A stretch of 64,000 nucleotides of DNA from positions 620,001 to 684,000 of the forward strand of contig JAHYIO010000031.1 of NCBI GenBank assembly GCA_020543525.1, given 5' to 3'. The notes under the pieces were generated by a model. It saw nothing but the letters and a program-made list of their open reading frames with translations, searched no databases and was not told where the DNA came from. Of the stretch, positions 1-12,141 are shown piece after piece. Both the position numbers and the translations under genes were made by a program. Each line of letters starts with the position of its first letter. The first letter of the stretch is position 1. This DNA comes from Coriolopsis trogii (lineage: Eukaryota; Basidiomycota; Agaricomycetes; Polyporales; Polyporaceae).

Positions 1-899
1 CGAGCAGGCCGAGTCCGTATCACCTCCGAGATGCAACAGGTCAAGTCAGTCCAACGAAGTCCATGAAGGAAAGGCTGTTGGTCCAAGCCTCCACATCATA
101 CTCCGCCAGTCATGAACAGCGTTCCGCCACCCGTCTTCTGCCAAGCCGAGCATGCCACTCACACTCTCCGCCAAAACAGAAAACAGAAAGTTCTCGCCTC
201 AGCATAACAATCGCACTCATATGAACATTCAGCTTGTCTCCGTGGCAAGTGTTGTTACTAGAGATGAGCGAGATCTCCCTGCGGGAGCCAGATCCAGAGC
301 GGTCGAGGGGGGTACTACACCGCCAAAGGGAAGAAAATTGCGACAATGGAGCGCATGCCAATGTGTCGAATTTGCTGTGCGCCCTGCGTCGACAGGGAGT
401 CCTTAGAGAGAGACTCGAGCGAGGAGTACAGCAGTGTTCCCGTGAAAGTTGGGACGTCGACGGGGTGATAGTTCGAGTCTCCACGGTTGTTTGCTATACG
501 CCTTCCTCGCCGTCCTCCACCAAAGGAGTCGAGGCGCGGAAATTCCACTTGCGAGGCCTAATAACGTTCTCAAGAGTTGTCCTTGCCCAGGAGACGAAGA
601 GCGTCGCTATAGTCCAGACTATTGATCCTTTTCCCTGTTTGAGCCAAGCTTGCCCTGAGTATCGTCTCGCGAACTGTGAACGAAGCGAGACTCAACAAAG
701 GGCAGGTTACGATGAACCTTTGCCCAAATTTGAGCCAGTGGCTCATTTGCACAATCTCCGCATTGGAGACAACAAAGCGACAATCATGGTCAATCTCAAA
801 ACGCGAAACTGGCCTTTATCTTCCTCGGCCGCTGGAGAGTTATATCTTGCTGCACTCACCTGTTGTCTTGAATCTCATACCTCCGCCTGACAAGCGAAC
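1..899. other. No confident gene; weak ORFs only
   Basis: A 218-codon open frame on the plus strand (234-890) and 77- and 124-codon frames on the minus strand (315-548, 110-484) overlap each other. None shows a domain or motif I recognise. The minus frame beginning at 548 could be the first exon of a gene running off the left edge, but I cannot support a splice structure for it. Confidence 0.4.
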
Positions 900-2149
900 A
901 TGTCTGCCTCTCGTAGCACTCCGGTCTCGCCGTCGAGCCCATACATGAAGCAGTCGGACTCACCCCAACAACGAACCCCTAAACGCGTGAGTGCAAGCGA
1001 ATTTCAAGTAGGCGGTCGACTCACCTTGACTGCGCACCCTTCTAGCCTCGGCCTGATTCTAACGACGACCCTACGGGTACGCCACCGAAACGCGCACATA
1101 CTAAAGCCGAACAGCGTTCCCCGGGCAGCAGTCGGGATCGCGATGTCAGCCCCGATCCGAAGGCGGGCCACATGAAGAAGGGCCATAACAACTCCAAACC
1201 CCGGTGTTCTGGTACGAAGACGGCAGTGTCAGAGTGAAGGTCGAGAACAGGTTGTACCAGCTCCACATAACGCACCTTCTCACCCACTGCGGTATCTTCG
1301 ACGACATCAAAGTTTTCATCCTTGCCGCGGAGCGTGCTGCCAGCGCGAGTCGCCGGCGGTGGGGCGCATGGCTCTGGTCTCGCTCATCCTCCGACCCCCA
1401 ACGTCCAGTAGTGGAGCTTGTGAACATCAACGCCGAAGATTTCGAACACTTCGAGGTTATCCAGAAGCTGTGAGTAGACTATCATCGCGCGAGATCGACA
1501 TGAAGACTTATAATATACCAGGGAGTATATCAACGACATTTTTTTGCCTGAGCCGCTCGCACATTCTCTCATCCGCGCCTCGTACCTCCTCGATTGCCAT
1601 AGGGTCTTCGACCTCGCCTCGCGCTCCCTACGCGCATACTGGAATGTTGCTTGCCCGCCCTCTCCGACCTCCGCCACGCGACGCTACCAAGACGCCATCA
1701 AGACGGTGAACCTGGCACGCACCTATGCCCTTCCTTCCGTGCTCAAGCCCGCGCTCTACATGCTGATGGTCGACCCTGCCTTCTGGGACGCGTTGCGCAC
1801 CAACGCGGACGCCGTCGAGCTCGGAAAATTCGATCTCATGCGCGTGGTGTACGCCCAGTATAAGCTGAAACAGGCGTACATGCGGTACATCGCCGATCCT
1901 GCGATGGGATGGGAGAACGACCCGCGACCGCAGGGGCGCAGCCCCGAGGTGCCAGCTGCTCGCGTGTTCGAGGACTGGCAAAGCGAGCTAGTGGGAGGCG
2001 ACGTGCTGCGCTTTAATTGGGTCCAGCGGAACGTGCAAGATTTGAGGAAGTACTGGTGCGCGCACTGCTTGGTGGAAAAGGAGCAGCTGTGGCAAAAGAA
2101 GAGAGTCGAGTGGTGGGACATGCTCGACAACCTCCTCGGTTTGGACTGA
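900..2149 (+). CDS. BTB/POZ-domain protein with an apparent 1-nt frameshift
   Basis: This encodes a BTB-domain protein of the type expanded in Agaricomycetes, with unknown partners and probable adaptor or transcription-linked roles. The ATG at 900 opens a Ser/Pro-rich disordered segment, followed by an intron from about 986. The BTB core is seen from WYEDGSVRVKVENRLYQLH (about 1206-1262) and continues through EDFEHFEVIQKL. An intron follows (about 1471-1521), then EYINDIFLPEPLAHSLIRAS and an alpha-helical C-terminal region with RRYQDAIKTVNLARTYALPS, ending at 2149. The disordered segment (DVSPDPKAGHMKK) and the BTB core are in different frames. An in-frame TAA lies before the BTB core, with no usable AG acceptor between them. 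One extra C in the CCCC run near 1199-1202 would join the frames as KPPVFWYEDG. This could be a sequencing error or a real lesion. Confidence 0.72.
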
Positions 2150-2890
2150 CTCAAAAGGCGGCAAGAGGCCTTCTCATTTCGCTGTCTCTGAGCTATGATA
2201 ATTTGAGTCTATAAAAGCAGGGTCATATATGTCTCCCTTTACAATGTCAGAGACGAAGATGCGCCGCATTGGGAGGCACTCGCACCTTGGGAGGGTCGTC
2301 GCCATCTCCGCGCCCCTGCCTCCCACCGCAGGAAAATCCGTAAGCCAAAGTATAATAGGTAGCAGCGAAAGAAATGGAGCGTAGTCGCGCGCAATATTGG
2401 AGGACCAAGGTTTCTAAGTGGCAAAAAGTCAGGATGACGGCAGAGGCGCTCAGCAGAACACATCACGTGTCGGGACTACCAGTAGCTTGAAGCGGAGAGT
2501 CGGAGGAGACCGGGCATCTTGAGATCTAACCACTTCTACTCTATGAGTCTTTCTCCCTCTGCCGTGGCAAGCACTTTTGTGTATGGCTCACGCTCTTACT
2601 GAATGTGAATATCTCAAGATGTTGCCAAAGACGAGCTATTGAGGCACTCGCTGTAGTGAGTTAGTGTTCAGATCTAAGATTGTTATCATAGCAGCTTCGG
2701 CGGGAGGTGGGAAACGATGATGCGATGCGCTCTCATTGTCTCCCTCCACCATGGGAAAGATAGTGAGGTGTAGATATAAATACTCCGAAGAAGAGGAGAG
2801 CAGTTCGCATTTCTGAGGTGGCACCCTTCAGAGCGACTCTGACGACGACCAGACCTCCTCAGTGGCCCTTCACGTTCCAATCAGCCCACG
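2150..2890. promoter_or_regulatory. Intergenic region upstream of the F-box-like gene
   Basis: No coding signal was recognised here. A TATA-like stretch (tagatataaata, about 2771-2782) lies roughly 110 bp before the ATG at 2891 and is a plausible core promoter for the downstream gene. Confidence 0.3.
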
Positions 2891-4279
2891 ATGCCCGATA
2901 CAGACACTGATACCGCATCCCAGTCATCGACAATGACTGTTGTATGTGATGGTGATGTACAGACATCATCTCCCAATCGGACGATCCCCCTCGATGTCCT
3001 AATCCTCTTCGTCAACTCCGTTGGTGACGAGCTATCCGAATTTTGTCTCGACACTACCCAAGCCACCTTACGGGCCTGTGCTTTAACATGCCACGCACTA
3101 CTCGAACCGTCGCGGGCGAATTTGTACAGTCAAGTTTGGCTGTCCGAGGAGGACGATTACACCCTCTTTGCCCGCACGATCGCCGGGTCACCAGCCCTCG
3201 GCAAGCACGTCAAAGCACTCACCTTATACCTTTCGGTGTACTCATCCTCACATATGGAACTTCCGCCCGACATCGTCGCTAACCTCACTACTCTCCGGGT
3301 GGCCACGTTTACTGGACATGGCTCATCGCGTGCAGCGACGATTGCCCGCAGTGAAGGGTACCCATATCTATCCTACATCGAGTCTTTCGCAAGCCTACCA
3401 ACAATCAAGACCTTAAACTTCTTCAATGTAGCTTTCCCGAACGAACATCGTCTTGTGCGCATCGTCTGGTCTTTCCTGAAGCTCGAGACCATCACCATAT
3501 CGTCGTGCGACTTTGGACTGCCCGGCTTGGAATTCCCCATGAGTGTCATTGCTGCCATGTTTCCCGGGGAAGAAGAGCCCCTCCCCGACCTGGAGCAACG
3601 TAACGCTCGCAATGCATTGCGCCTCCAAATTGTCTGTGACTTCACCCGGTCCGGTCGCGCGTGGGTCTCAACATGCTGACATACCTTCCTCATAGGCTCT
3701 TCCTCGGCCTTCTTTCAACTTGACCCTGCCGCTCTGGGGACCATCGGTTACGAATCTTTCTCTCTCAGTGCAAAGTATGAACGAGTACGGTTATGGCTTA
3801 TCCGGTGAGCCTCCATTCGCTTGAAGATCTTGCGACATAATCCTGACCATCGAGCTACAGGTCTCTCCCAGTTCTCCGAGCTCACGGAGCTCACGATGCA
3901 TCTCAATTTCGACGTGCTCTCTTCCATCGAATCCATCCTCGGACACGTCACATCACAGAAGATCAAGTCCTTGAGGCTCTACTACAGGGATCCCAAAAAC
4001 AGAGACAAGGTCTACGAACACACTTCGGACGGCGGGTACGTCATGGGCCTCGACCGCGCTCTGTCCCGTCCGGTCTTCGCGAATCTGCGTCTCTTGTCCC
4101 TGAAGTTCGAGCTGGACGGGACACAGGATGCCGAGACCTGGAAGAAGAACGTCGAAGAGGGTGTGCCGGACCTTTGCAAGCGAGGTATTCTGCATTGCGA
4201 ATACCGGGTGCGGCGTACCAGTCCTTTTCAGCCCTTGGGAGACTATACGCTTTCTCTCGTGACTCACGCATTCCACTGA
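2891..4279 (+). CDS. F-box-like protein with leucine-rich C-terminal region
   Basis: This is probably a substrate-recognition protein of the diverse Agaricomycete F-box class. An acidic, Ser/Thr-rich N-terminus is followed by an F-box-like stretch with IPLDVLILFVNSVGDELSEF, then LRACALTCHALLEPSRANLY. Leucine-rich segments follow (KHVKALTLYL, LPTIKTLNFFNVAF). The gene has three exons. The first intron starts after the codons for DFTRSG (about 3653-3702, acceptor cctcatag). The second runs from about 3808 to 3860, joining YERVRLWLIR to LSQFSELTELTMHLNF. The reading frame closes at the stop at 4277-4279 after LVTHAFH. All junctions use GT..AG and keep frame. The F-box is divergent, so the family call rests on overall architecture rather than a strict match. 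Confidence 0.62.
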
Positions 4280-4480
4280 TGCATATTCATCTCATCTGGT
4301 CTGGACCCCACCATGTACGCTATGCCAGTGACTACCAGCCCTGCATGAAGAGTAGCACCCCATCACTGATGACATTACAACGCGAGACCCGGGCAGACGA
4401 CGCGCGTACATACCGATTGCAATCATGATACACAGGCTTCCTGTTCCAATACAATCCATACACGCCGCGCACGCAACCAG

Positions 4481-6541
4481 TCACAGACGAGACTTGAGTT
4501 TGACAGGGAACACATCCACACGTGCCTCCCCGCGGAAGACCGGCAGCCCGCACACAAAGTCCTCCCAACGCTCATCCGAGACAATCGGCGCGTCCACGTA
4601 TCCCTCCACGCCCATCTCTCGCACGAGCTCTTCCAGGAGCGGCGCGACCGCATCCATCGCACGCGCCGCCATCTCCGCCTGTTCGCGCCAATCGATCGCG
4701 CCATGCGCGGCGTACCAGGCAGGATCGAGCGCAATGACGTGCGCGACGTACAGATCGACGAGGCAGGGACGTACAGCCTGCGCGACGGCCGCGTCGTACG
4801 CCATCCGGTGTCCGATGGCCTCCATGGCGGCTCGCGCGCGAGGAAGCACCAGTCGACGTGTGTTCGCACGAAACGTGGACGGGTCTGCGATGACCGCGCG
4901 GAGCTCGTTCAGTATCCAGGTCTCGTGTCGCGCAAGGAGCGAGTCCGGATGGACTGGTGGTGGGAGGCTGAACCGCCCCTTGAGCATCTCCATGAGCGAA
5001 CCTTAGCAGATCCATGCGGGGAAAGGGGTCAGCAGCGGCTCGAGGACTGTGCGGTGCATTAGATATGCTTACCCGACGTCAGCTCGAGGATGTCTCCTTC
5101 GGCGATAGCTGTCTGGCCTTGTATCTCGCTCTGTGAAGACATTCCGAGTCAGACTGTGGTAGGCATGGGACGATGCAGTCGGCGAGATATACTCACATAG
5201 AGCGTAATAAGCTGATTGTATGCGAACGCACCCTGCGCGCCGCACCTCTCCGCGACCTCGCGCAGAGACCACAGCGCATTCCGGATAATGACAGCCTTGA
5301 ATATCACAGTGAGCGCTCGCCGCGCCCCCAAACCTCCCTCCAGTCTGTCGTCGCAGAACCTCTCTATCGTCCAGCTCTGGAACGCCTTCATGACGTGCGC
5401 GATGGCGGTCGCGGTAAGCACAGGACCCTCGTGCGCATACGAAAGCGTTCGTGGCAGAGGGTATCGACGGCGGAGGTATGCCGCGCCGATCGTCGCACAC
5501 GCTTGTATGCTAGGGAGGATGAGGCAACAGAACGCGAGGGTCGCGAGGTGCATGCGCGAGATGACGGTGAGGAGATGTGCATGCCGATTGGTTGGTTTCT
5601 CGAGGCCACCCAGAAGGGCAGAGCGCGGCAGGCGGACGTTTGTGAAGGTCGTGATGCAGTGTCGTATTGCTGTTTGGCCATCGCGTACAGGCAGCAATCT
5701 GTTCAAGGCGGGACACTGAGATAATTTCGCGAAGAGTGCATCCAGGCAGACGCACCGAGATTGTATTCCAGAACACATCTGCTGGCCGTCGTTTAGCGAG
5801 ACAATGAACGGTCGGAGTCCGCGGTCCTCCCCATTGATTATGAGCTTCGCGAAGACTATAGCCACGCAAGGAAGGCCTGCAGGCATGGTGGGTGGGAGGT
5901 ATCTGGAACACGCATTCGGACGGTGCAGATGCGGCATGAAATCAGTTGCTCACTTGGCGGAAGAGGGTGTGGGAGTGGTGAGTACGAACTCCCCGGATGG
6001 TAGTAGAGTAGCAGTCGTCTCGATGCTTCCGACGTCGAGCCCGTGGCCGAGCTCCGTTAGCAAATATTGACCGCTGTCGGGGAGCACCTATCAGCGGAGG
6101 CGCATATACCCGGTTTGCACGTATCGACTCACTGTTTACGGTACCCAAGCAAATCTTGAACCAGCGGGACAAGGTCGGGACGCGTGTTGGTATATTGAGC
6201 GATGGTGCCGGCACAAAGGTCGTACTGGTAACAGCACAGAAACATCGCGCCAGCGTGTGAGGTCCTCATGGGATCGTTGTGAAGGCGCCAGAATTTGGGA
6301 GTGAGCGACTGGAGGTCGTCTATGGTGATATCTATGAGCGCAGAGGGTGATATATGAGAATCAGCGACGGGTAAGGGTTGAGCAGGGGCGGACCATGAGA
6401 GAGCCCAATTTCTTTGGCCTTCCGGTAGGCATCCTCCAAGGGTTTCCCTTGCTGGATCTCCATGATTCCCGTTTCCGTGTCGAGTGGGGAATGACTGAAC
6501 GCTGCTAAAGGGAGAGAAAGGTGTCGACGTGGAAGAGACAT
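4481..6541 (-). CDS. Acyl-CoA oxidase/dehydrogenase-like flavoprotein
   Basis: This is predicted to act in FAD-dependent acyl-CoA oxidation, as in peroxisomal beta-oxidation. Reading the minus strand, exons give DLQSLTPKFWRLHNDP, then TELGHGLDVGSIETTATLLP (the substrate/FAD-domain signature of acyl-CoA oxidases), then FAKLIINGEDRGLRPFIVSL. Next come TNVRLPRSALLG and a helical C-terminal domain with AERCGAQGAFAYNQL, the counterpart of the conserved CGGxG region. The last exon begins SLMEMLKGRFSLPP and stops at 4481. The splice near 6300-6390 joins GLSH to DITIDDL in frame. The usual WIGGLG-type segment before the FAKL strand is replaced by a divergent sequence. The first methionine is uncertain; ATG 6541 precedes SLPRRHLSLPLAAF. 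Another acyl-CoA dehydrogenase-like activity is possible. Confidence 0.75.
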
Positions 6542-7952
6542 TTGTGAATCTCGCAGAGCTAGGGGTCCCTGAGGCGATAGCACGAGCAAACGGGCGGGAA
6601 TGTATGCAAGGTTCATTTCCGCGGCTTCTCTGGTCACGACGGTCGTACGGTTCACTCGCTTCTGGGGATGAATGTCAACTGATTGGCGCATGGAGGTAAG
6701 GCGGGGAGCGGTGTGAATATGGATAGGGCACGGCACGAATCAGGTACAGGTATCGAGGGAGATTGTACCCGTCTCGTGAGCTGTAGATACGGGAACGGGT
6801 TTTCATACGGGACGGGTACATGCACGAAGCAGTACCCAAGTGTGACGCTTGTAGAGGCGATGCGGGACGCGATCTTGTCTATCACCTTATACAAACACAT
6901 CTGGAGGTATTCAGCGTTCCGCGATGGGCTCATACGGAGGCTCTCGCGGGTGTGGGTTCGGCGATCACCTTCGCCTCAACCCATGCCATGCGATGAGTGT
7001 GATTGAGTGCAGATACAGCACCTGAGTAAGAAGGACGGAGCATGAGCGTGGAAGAATAGAAGAACGAAGCCATGAATGCTTCATGCGTCAGAAGGAGTAC
7101 TCCCTTATTTCAGCGAACCTGCGAAAATGAGAACCAGCACACCGGCCCATGACCCCGGTGACTGACGTACCCCTTGCAATAGGGAGAGAGCTCCTCATGA
7201 CCACGTATCAGCGTGAAAGTTCACGGGCGCATCATTCAAGAACTGGTGTTTTGCTCAGGGAACAGCGCTAGTATTCCCAGCAGTAGATGCAAACTGAGGA
7301 CAAAAGCAGGATAATTCTCCGGGGAGAAGGCTTGTGAGGAAGCCGTTGCGATACGGAGCTGGAAGCACATGACAGAAACTCGAGGACCGCACTCACATTT
7401 ACGCACTCGCAGTACCTCAACAGGATAACATCCCACGCTTTGCTCGCACACATACGGATGTGTGAGTCCAGGGCAACCGCCGCAACCACCAGTTAGCTCG
7501 GCCAGAGGGAGTACATTTCGGAGTCGGGGGCTTCCAGATGGTACTGAGCCTGGAATGGGCACTCGCACTGCTTGATACGATGTCAACCAGAATATGGAGA
7601 GAGAAGGCCCAGCCTTGATTGGGTTGCAGTCAGCATTGTGGAACGATGGAGTGACAAAGCTAGAGGAAGGGGAAGAGGACGTAGTGCAGAGACGGCACCA
7701 ACCCGGAACAAGGCAACCACGCAACCACGTGGTAGCGCGCTTATAGTACGGACGCACCGTCGCTCGGCATTGCGTCGTACTATGTAGACGTCGACTCGCA
7801 GGCCCAGTTCTTCCTGAAGAAGAACTGCCTTCGTCGAATGATCCAAGAAGTCAGGTTACCCACAAGCAAGAGAAGTGACGACAGCAGTGTAACAGTAGTG
7901 CACGGATATCTCAACGCGGTATGGCAGTATTGGAGAACAGTTTCAGACACGA
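6542..7952. other. Long intergenic stretch without a recognised gene
   Basis: Several open frames of up to 173 codons (minus strand 7236-7757) occur, but they lack recognisable domains or splice-supported continuity. I see no repeat or RNA gene. Confidence 0.3.
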
Positions 7953-9680
7953 CTAATGAGAGTCTCCCAGTCCGTGCACAGGCATGCTCAAGACACGGTC
8001 GGTGAGCTCAATCTCCTGATTGGAAGGATCGCCTCCCCTCGGCTCCTCGCCAGGGACCTCGCTGCCAGCCCAAACATCTTCGGCCTGGAGTTCCGCGCTC
8101 AAGCAACCGACCACGCGGTCAAATTTGAGGGATGAGATATCCCCCAAGCTGCTCTCGCCCTCGGTCCTCTTCTTCACCTGTTGCAATTGTAGCAGGAAAC
8201 GACTGACAAGTATTGCTGTCATCCTATGTATGTGGAAATTGTGGGTGCGCATGCGTAACGGACTGTGAAACAGGCTGTCGCACTTACGGTTCGATAAAGG
8301 TCAGAATAATGCTTGTATCACCCTGATCCAGGATCGTTGCAACCTGAAGGTGGTCCTGTCGCTCCAATAACCAACCTGATGTGCGACAGCCGGACTCACA
8401 TTCAAAAGTGTAAAGGCCAATTGTAAGATGTTCAGCGTGCACAATACTCTGTTGCGCGAGAGGCTGAGCAAGGTGTAGTGTACCGGGTGGCCCATGATTC
8501 CCACGTACACGAAGTATATGGTTCCTGTGTGTTACTGTCTGTTGAGTAAGTACCTCACACGGACAGTGGTGTGACTGACCATGCACGAGAAATAGCCTCG
8601 AGAATGAACTATGTCTTCCGTCCAAGGCTCCTAGCTGAACAGTGTTATATGTAGTGTACCAGGTGATGCCAATCACCAGAACGTCCGAAGCAATGAGCGA
8701 AGAGCGTGATAAAATGACGACTGATGCTCCTGTCAGTTATAGTGAATATTAGACCTGTATACCTTACATACGTCTGGTATATCTGTCAGACTAAATGCAT
8801 CCAGATCAAGACGATAGTAGTGACGCACGCTGAGTTGATCGTAGGAGGCGTGTCGCGGACGACAATGCAACCAAACACAGGATCGTATGCAAACTCGTCA
8901 AACACGAATTGGAGCTGGCAGTTTCACTTGTCAAAAGGCTAAGCGTCGCGATGGCGTGAGAGTAGCCTGCGTACCCAGTCGAGGATGAATGGCATGCTGG
9001 AGAAGAGCAGAGTCAAGCCAGCGAGATACCATCGTCTTCCGCTCAAAGCATATGCACGCATGGCAGCGAAAACTGACGAGATCGTGAGTTTCGCACTCCA
9101 TAAATATTCCTATGAGTACTCACCAGACCAGGGCACGTATTGAAGGTAATCTAACACTGAATATACATTGTTCTGGGCAGCGCAACTATGTATTCCCGTC
9201 AGTACCGTGTACTATGAATGATGAGCGATGAGGGTCTCCCAATTACCTCTGTATCACACATCATTTCAGGTGAGCTGTATGAGGACAAAGGCTAGCGACG
9301 TACCTGGCTAGTATACCCCGAGCTCCCGACTTGGAAGCTAACAGCAAACACGGCAATCGGCACATACCGGTTCCAAAAGAAGAGCACTTTTGCCACCGTA
9401 AATCTAGCCTTCCAGTACAGGTCCACTTCGCGGGAGAGGGTTATGCACCACTCGTAAAAAAGCAGGGCTATATAATGAAGTTGTGCCATGAGTGGTCGTC
9501 ACAACTTGCCCTTCAGATCTGCTTACCAAGGGCGGCGACGTGGGCGTACATGTTTATTTGCCTGATAATGGACCAAGCGTATCAGCCGAAATTGTGGCCG
9601 GAGAACGACTCAGACTACACTCACAATCCCTGCAAGATGGCAACAAGCTGCGAGAATTCCGTGGCCGGGATGGATGACAT
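7953..9680 (-). CDS. DUF6533-family seven-helix membrane protein, left copy
   Basis: This is a multi-spanning membrane protein of a family abundant in Agaricomycetes; its biochemical role is unknown. The ATG at 9680 begins MSSIPATEFSQLVAILQG. The DUF6533 signature follows around 9320-9480: ALLFYEWCITLSREVDLYWK and VAKVLFFWNRYVPIAVFAVS. Later exons give YSVLDYLQYVPWS and then VFAAMRAYALSGRRWYLAGL with FSSMPFILDW. The cytoplasmic tail has SSLKFDRVVGCLSAELQ and EDVWAGSEVPGEE and ends at 7953. It has many short introns. It is a clear paralogue of the plus-strand gene at 59880-61587, including the tail and about 30 bp of 5' flank. The tail is 8-9 residues longer here (VHGLGDSH). I see no break, so it is probably functional. 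Confidence 0.78.
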
Positions 9681-9945
9681 GGATGCAAGCGTGATATGGG
9701 GCGAGACTTGGTGCTGTTGAGAAGGGTCACAACCATGCAGGTCATTCTGAGGCGTACTTGAGCTTGCTCATGGTAAGGATCGGTCCGTTCGTCTACGTCT
9801 GGCGTACAACACGGGGTTTCATGAATCGGAAATCTCGGACTTCGAGACTTCAGTGAACTCACCTTAGGACGTCTTCGTCCGGGAGAAGGTCAAGCCTTAC
9901 GTTTCAAGAATCAAGTACAGAATTCGGCCGAAATCTACACTCACC

Positions 9946-12141
9946 GATCAAGCCAAGTTCCAAACCCGCTCTTACAGTCGCCCTTGTTCGTGGATTCGAA
10001 CGCCGAATGACAGCCCGATGTACGTTTTGTCGAGGGTCGTCGCCCAGAAACTATGCACTTTTTCCACAGCCTGCAACTTGCCAAGTTGCCCCGGGAGCAC
10101 ACGTCGCGCTCCTCACACCCGCATCTCCAAGCCTCTTGATCACATACGCGAGGATATCCTCCATCGCACCCAGCGGCGCACCAGGGAACTCGAGCGCCCA
10201 CTTGGATCTGCAAGGCGTGCTTCGGCGTGAACTGTGCGAGGAGAACCGTTGCGCAAGGCTGAGCGAAGTGAGACGGCCGCGCGTCAGAACACAATCACAA
10301 CAGCACAGATGGCGTACCTCGCCCTCCTTGTCCACTGCGTGGCTGTGTCTGCGGTGCTGCATATCATCAAAGGGCCACACGCCCGTCGGATGAATCTCCG
10401 TCTTCTCCTGTTTCAACTCACAGTCCTTGCGCTTCTCATCAAGCATCTGCCGGTGCACGTCACGACGGTGTTGGTCCACTCCCGGCCCAAGCTCGACGAT
10501 ACTGACGCTCTCGCGCTCCACACGCACCGTCTCGGCTTCATACGCTCCTCCGTAACAGCAGTCCATGCGGCCCACCCGAGCTCCTCAGCGAGAGATAGCG
10601 TTCGGCCGTCCTGTCAACACAGTACCGCACGAGTTTCAGGCCTTCTTCTCTGAGACGAGCCAGAGAGAGGCCTTGATGGCGCGGGGTATCTGCTCAGTTG
10701 ACCAGAGGGGAGTTGCCGAAGATGACCGCAAAGCCGTCTTGGGCTATGTACCCCGCCCCCGCTCCAGTAGCTTCGTCGCGTCCAAACCGAGTCCACCCAG
10801 CTGGTGTTCATCGCATCCCCGTACTTGAGGATCAGCTAATCCCAGAGTGTTTCAGGGTCAATGCATGAAATGCGTGCAATAGCGCGTATGACGTACATTC
10901 TCCGGGCGGTGGACTCTTGACTCTTCATGCCGCTTCCCTGCCTCGAGCGTCATTGATTCTGGACCGGAACATGGAAGATGATCGCGTACATGGCAGCGAG
11001 CGAAGTCTCTGTCGCGTCCAAACCACATACGACGAAGCTGCGAGGCTCGTGCAGTAAGAGAGGCTAGCCCGTCAGAAGTTCGCAAACTTCAGGAATAATA
11101 AGACTGATCGCTCAAGGCCAACCCTGCCGCCGCCATGCCGTAGCCCGCCATTGCGTTGCTATCAGAACGAGAGGGATCCAAGTTGTGTACGTCTACTCAC
11201 CCGCGCCGATCATTCCCGTCTGTAATCTTCCATGTACCCCACGCTTATTACTTCAAGAGAGATCCACGACGTCAACATGCTGTCCACCTGACTGGACCTA
11301 CTCTCGTCGCAGGAGCAAATTCGACGAGCGACTTTGATTGTATCTGACACATGTACCAAATGAGCGATAAGCGTTTGGACGAGACAATGCAGACTTACTC
11401 CGCACTCAAACTCAGCGAACGCGTAGCGCGGCCTCTCCTCGAAAAGGGACCTTGACGATGCGGTAGTCGTCTCCGAGCATTTTGTTTACAAGTCACCCTG
11501 TTCGCTGCGTCCAATGAAGTCCTTGGATTCGCTGAGTTCACACCTGTGCTCATCAGTACAGCCGGACTCCTTCGGCATTCGGATGCCCTACGTGAACGGG
11601 ATACGCGGTGTTCTATTAGGCCAAGTACCACAACGTGCTCGCGTAAACTCAGATCTGTGAGGACATCAGGTCATTGAGCGATGGGCCAACGAGATACTGA
11701 TTCTCATACCTCGTACTTGAGTCCCTAAAAGAGACCTCAAGAGACGCACATACTTCACGAGCTTGTCGGGGCGTCCATGACCTCATGATGGTGGCTCTCA
11801 ATCGCCATCTCCACATTAAGCTGGGTGGTGCCTGTGCAGGTTGGAATTCTCCGCCTGTAACAAAGGTCCAATTTCAAAGACGTGCTCCATGTCTGCCGAC
11901 AGGCACATCTGTTTCGCGACTGAGGATACTGCGCGAGATACGCCGGCCTGCGGAGATGGCACACCTTGGATACAGCTGCGCCCAACCCTCTTTCCGAAGA
12001 GTGGAAGAGTAGTTAGTAGATCGCAATGAGTCCCTCCTCACCGGTCAGATATGGGTGACTATCGTGCTTTCAGCAAATCACTGAAGTAGAGTGGAGGGAT
12101 AGGCAATGAGGCTCACTCCAAAATAAACCCGGGGAACGAGA
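9946..12141 (-). pseudogene. Degenerate ErdS copy (AspRS-DUF2156), left
   Basis: This is a decayed duplicate of the intact gene at 54981-58710. Reading the minus strand, fragments match the class II synthetase core ([23 protein letters not shown]; around 11755-11990), exon 8 (about 11500-11640), CGRDRDFARC...GPESMTLEAGKRHEE (about 10900-11020), NTSWVDSVWT (about 10780-10811) and the DUF2156 end, [20 protein letters not shown] (about 10145-10205). Frames are broken repeatedly. The segment between QRHRHLTEF and LEMAIESH has an 11-nt loss. Exons 1-5 are absent. The intron between VDKEG and the CCTTGCGC exon is still present, so the copy arose as DNA and not through an RNA intermediate. It cannot make the bifunctional enzyme. 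Confidence 0.9.

Noticed and set aside
234..890. 218-codon plus-strand open frame
   Set aside because: No motif, composition unlike a folded protein, and equally long frames on the other strand. Probably chance.
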